Below, in pieces: positions 60,570 through 64,000 of a stretch of 64,000 nucleotides of DNA; the stretch's first letter is position 1, and every line of letters begins with the position of its first letter. This stretch comes from Arion vulgaris (taxonomy: Eukaryota; Mollusca; Gastropoda; Stylommatophora; Arionidae), in NCBI GenBank assembly GCA_020796225.1, contig CM036755.1:18107317-18171316 (forward strand), read 5' to 3'. Below the pieces are notes generated by a model, which did not search any database, had not been told where the DNA came from, and was given only the letters and a program-made list of their open reading frames with translations. The position numbers and the translations under genes are program-made.

Positions 60570-62915
60570 CAGTAAACCCTCGTTAACACGAACTCGAAGG
60601 GACCGAAAAATCACTAGTTCGTGTTAAAAAAATTCGTGTAATCGGGGGGACTCAAATTTTGGCATTGCAATGCAGCACAGTATTAACCATATACAATACA
60701 GATGCCATCATATAAACACTACTACAGTAATTAACTTTTAAAGAAGTACTCACGTATTATTTTCTTCAGAAAAATTCCTGTATATTGCGCAGTCGCAGAC
60801 GGGCGAAGTGCATAGTAACTTCACGGCCAACTGTGTGTATAGCTTCCGTAAACCTAGCGGTCATTTCAGTTGTTGTAGCAAACCGTTCTAAAGTGTCCAA
60901 GGCAGTTAACTACTTCCTGGCGGGTGGGCGGTATACTATTGTCTTCATCACTTTCTTCTGATGATATTTCTTGCACCTCACACACAACTGATTGTACATG
61001 TACATCAGATTCCTCTGGAGAACACACGGCAACATCGTCATCTGCACTAATGAATTCCTCAAAACTAACTCCAGGGTTTGCAACGTCTTGAAGAATATCC
61101 CATTTGTCATGAGAGGTGGTGTCGATGTCACCATCTAACTCTTCGATAGGATTAGTGTTGCTATGTCTCCAGGCTCTGCTAAAGCAGTTCTGCAAGTGTT
61201 TTGATGGCACAGATTCCCAGGAGACAGCGATAGCTTTTATTGCATCGAGCACACTCCAACTGGGGGTTATCGTGTTGTTTTCAACAGCGCGAATTGCAGC
61301 TCTCACAAGTCGCTAGCATAAGCTCTCTTCATAAGAGCAATAATGCCTTGATCTAAAGGCTGAAGACGACTTGTTGCATTTGGGGGAAAAATTGAACCTT
61401 TACGTTTGTTAAGTTCAGATCATGTATTTTATGGGCGGTACACCTGTCCATTGTCAGAAGAACATGCCTATTCTGAGCCATCATTCGATCGTTGAAATGA
61501 AGAAGCCACTTACGAAATGATGTGCTGTCGATCCAAGCTTTCTTATGGTGAGAGTAGATGCAAGGTAGAGTATCCATGTTCATGTTTTTAAAACAACATG
61601 GTTTCTTGGACTTGCCTATCACCCATGGGAGGTGTTTATCACTGCAGTCTGCATTACATACAAGGACAACAGTTAGACGTTGTTTACTGCACGCTCCACC
61701 ATGGCACTTGTCACCTTTTATTCCGAGGGTATGACTTGGAAAAGATTGTAAAAAAGTCCAGTTTCGTCCATATTGTACACGCTACACGAGGCATACTTTT
61801 CTCTCACTCCGTAAAATCCATGCAACCAGTTGTTTGCCCCTTCTTCATCAACTTTATTTGCTTCACCACAAATCACTACTGATGAAATTGAGTGTCTCTT
61901 TTGGAACAGGTACAGCCAACCAGCGGAACAGCTGAAATCTTGAATGTCCAAATTTTTGGCAATCTCATTTGCTTTTGACTGAATTATAGGTCCACTTAAA
62001 GGTACATTGGAAGTGCGATATGGTTAAACCATTCTAGAAGTAGTTGATATCTTCGCATTTAGCACATACTGAAGTCGCTTAGATTTGTTACCGAACCTAA
62101 TGCAACAGCATTAAGAATTTTTTCCGGTCTCTAAGTACTGTGGATAAGGTAGACTTGGCAATTCCATACTGTTCAGCAATTGTCTTTTCCTTCAATGCAC
62201 CACGATCTACTTCGTTTAGAATTCTTAGTTTTGTTTCCAGATCTATACCTGTCTGCTTCCTCTTAGACATGACTCTTCAACTGACTCTATCTAACTTTTC
62301 GTCCTATCTGAACATTTTCTCACCAGATTTTTATCAACTGGAATTTCACTTTCATTTTCACTTTCTGCTCCTCCCTTCTCTCCTTCCACCCCCCACCCCC
62401 TCCTGCCCAAAACCATACTTTACTTCTAATTGGGTGTTCTGGCTATAAAATTCTCGTACCTGTAATAAAAATACAGTACCCAGAGCTTCTACGATGTAAC
62501 CGAATCCTGGAAACGACGAATTTACTTCAGACAGATCTGCTATCGCACCTTCCGGGGACGCATTAATCTTTTCCCCGCTGTCCGAAAATGCTTTGTGTAC
62601 ATATTAATGGTCTCCACCTATCTCGCCCCTCTATCTCAAACTCAAGGGCATCCACGGGTAAATGAAACTGTTAGTGTTACCTTTCCGATCACTAACAATG
62701 AAAGGCTTTTAAGGTGACAACAAACATTGTGAAGCTTTGGAAGTTCGGGTTAAATGAGATAAAATTGGTGGAGGGACTAAAATACAGTTCGTGATTCGTG
62801 GTACACAGAAATTCGTGTTATTTACTGATAAGAAATAGACATTTATGACGGGACCACATTTTGTTCTTGTTAACCGGGTGTTCGTGTAAGCGAGTTCTGT
62901 TAACGAGGTTTACTG
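60570..62915 (-). mobile_element. pogo/Tigger-like transposon, 2,346 bp, nested in the LINE
   Basis: Ends CAGTAAACCCTCGTTAACAC (left) and, inward from the right, CAGTAAACCTCGTTAACAGA. TA on both sides (60568-60569 and 62916-62917). Deleting the element plus one TA rejoins the LINE frame as EEIS-KTIKLLKDG with no frameshift. Transposase on the minus strand (60866-62270). The right ~640 bp is non-coding. A second, more internal inverted pair, CACTAGTTCGTGTTAA and TTCGTGTTATTTACTG, lies near the ends. Confidence 0.93.
60866..62270 (-). pseudogene. pogo-type transposase, frameshifted
   Basis: Starts at ATG 62270. Psq/CENP-B-N helix-turn-helix (TKLRILNEVDRGALKEKTIA, then YGIAKSTLSTVLRDR) to a stop at 62097. 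After a frameshift comes the CENP-B-type second DNA-binding domain (VPLSGPIIQSKANEIAKNLD, then GWLYLFQKRHSI) at about 62010-61880. The DDE domain has YNMDETGLF (Asp at 61767-61769), LLTMDRCTAH (Asp at 61446-61448) and QPLDQGIIA (Asp at 61351-61353), a pogo-like DDxD triad with 31 residues between the last two. The C-terminal part 60866-61306 (SWESVPSKHLQNCFSRAW) is acidic at its end. Several frameshifts, one at a G-run near 61384. Confidence 0.85.
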
Positions 62916-64000
62916 TACTAATCTCCTCCTTGGATGGTTTCTCACAGTTGATGTCCAAGTCAATTTCTGCGGGTTGGATATCTGGGGGTTTTGTAGGTGC
63001 TGGTCTGTTCAGGAGTTCCTTGAAGTATTCCATCCATCTTTCCATTTGGTCTCTAACATTAGTGATAGTTTCCCACTACTATTTTTGATCAACCCATTTG
63101 ATGGATTGTATTTTCCTGTTAGCCTTCTAGTGATGTTGTAAAGATCCCTAAGATTTCCTTTTCCTGCAGCTACCTCTACTTCTCTTGCTAGATCTTCTAT
63201 GTACTGTCTTTTATCTAACTTTATTTGTTTCTTCACTTTCTTGCTAGCTTCTGTGTACTTTTCCTGGGCTATGGCTTTGGCAGTTCTAGTTTTGCTATTA
63301 TTTAAATCTCTTTCCTCTTTTTCCTTTCTTCTATTTCCTTGAGAGTTCCTGGAGTTATCCATGCCTTATGATTCCGCTCCTTCTTTCCTAATACCTCTGT
63401 GCATGTTTCATTCCAAATATTTTTGGCTTGCTGCCAAGCATTCTTCCCACTCACCTCATCTTCTAATTGCCGCAAAACCTCATACTTATTAGAGACTGTG
63501 ACCGTGAACTGTTCCTTTGTTACTTGACTTCTGAGGTGTCCTACATTGTATTGGTGTCAATGTTCATGGGATGTTATGTATCGCTAAGCTTCAGTTTAAT
63601 TTTACTTATCAGCAAATGGTGATCCAAATCTCATCTGCCCCTTGACCTCTTACATCTTGTAGAGATGACCTGAATTTCTTGTTTATGCATATGTGGTCAA
63701 TTTGATTTTCTGTTCTGTGATCTGGTGATACCCAGGTTGCTTTATGTATTCTTTTATGTGAAAGACACTTCCACCTATGACGTATTGATTCGCTGCACAG
63801 AATTTAGTGAATAGTTCTCCATTTTCGTTCATTATCCCAAGTCCGTGTTTCCCCATGATCACCTCGTAGCCTATGTTGTCTGAACCTATTTTGGCATTGA
63901 GGTCACCCATCAATATTTTGATGTTCCCATTTCTCTGATTACCTATAGTATTTTGAAGTTTTATGTAAATTCCTCCTTTACATTTCCTCTTTATCATTGG
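62916..64000 (-). mobile_element. LINE, 5' half: endonuclease to RT N-terminus
   Basis: Runs off the right edge. In element order: an APE-type endonuclease end (MGDLNAKIGSDN, then [18 protein letters not shown]; the GDLNA motif is catalytic in this family) at 63997-63700. Next comes an inter-domain region (TAKAIAQEKYTEASKKVKKQ, then YNITRRLTGKYNPSNG) at 63362-63100. Then ERWMEYFKELLNRP and KPSKEEIS, which ends at the pogo insertion. Frameshifts at about 63660 and 63050. Confidence 0.88.

Overview
This is eukaryotic, almost certainly metazoan, nuclear DNA. It has spliceosomal exon/intron structure, no dense ORF packing, and a very heavy load of non-LTR retrotransposons (LINEs), tRNA-derived SINEs, DNA-transposon fragments, minisatellites and satellites. 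The LINE protein remnants (APE-type endonuclease, reverse transcriptase, RNase H) and the mix of SINEs look most like a mollusc or another lophotrochozoan. That assignment is inference from remembered family resemblance, not from a search.

Only one host gene is convincingly visible: the 5' part of an Acinus (ACIN1-like) gene on the minus strand, at 36020 down to 26571. Five coding exons can be chained with matching splice phases: a SAP-domain exon, a 64-nt exon, a 20-nt micro-exon, a 106-nt exon and a 196-nt exon. The introns are filled with LINE and SINE copies. The 3' part of the gene (RS/RRM/RSB regions) was not found in the window. A short piece at 886-1065 weakly resembles the C-terminal region of replication factor C subunit 4.

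Layout. 1-9.6 kb: an 81-bp satellite, a GATA/GATTA array, nested SINE/LINE/hAT/piggyBac-like copies, and LINE remnants with internal tandem expansions. 9.6-15.2 kb: a 26-bp satellite that runs directly into a tRNA-derived SINE and appears to derive from its A-box. 15.2-26.5 kb: SINEs, minisatellites and MITEs. 26.5-36.1 kb: the Acinus gene. 36.5-40.1 kb: LINE RT/RNase H remnants caught in a recent 1,449-bp tandem duplication. 40-53 kb: SINEs, hAT MITEs, expanded LINE pieces and a GC-rich stretch resembling a LINE 5' UTR. 53-59 kb: a degraded LINE with a piggyBac-type MITE inside, followed by a complete but dead Tc1/IS630-type transposon. 59-64 kb: a long LINE on the minus strand, split by a complete pogo/Tigger-like transposon.

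The most informative features are the nested insertions whose target-site duplications can be read directly: TA, TTAA, 5-bp, 8-bp and 9-12-bp types. Also notable are a possibly new 5-bp-TSD palindromic MITE family, the SINE-derived satellite, and a threefold duplication of an Acinus splice donor. I found no prokaryotic genes, CRISPR arrays, rRNA genes or intact viral genes.
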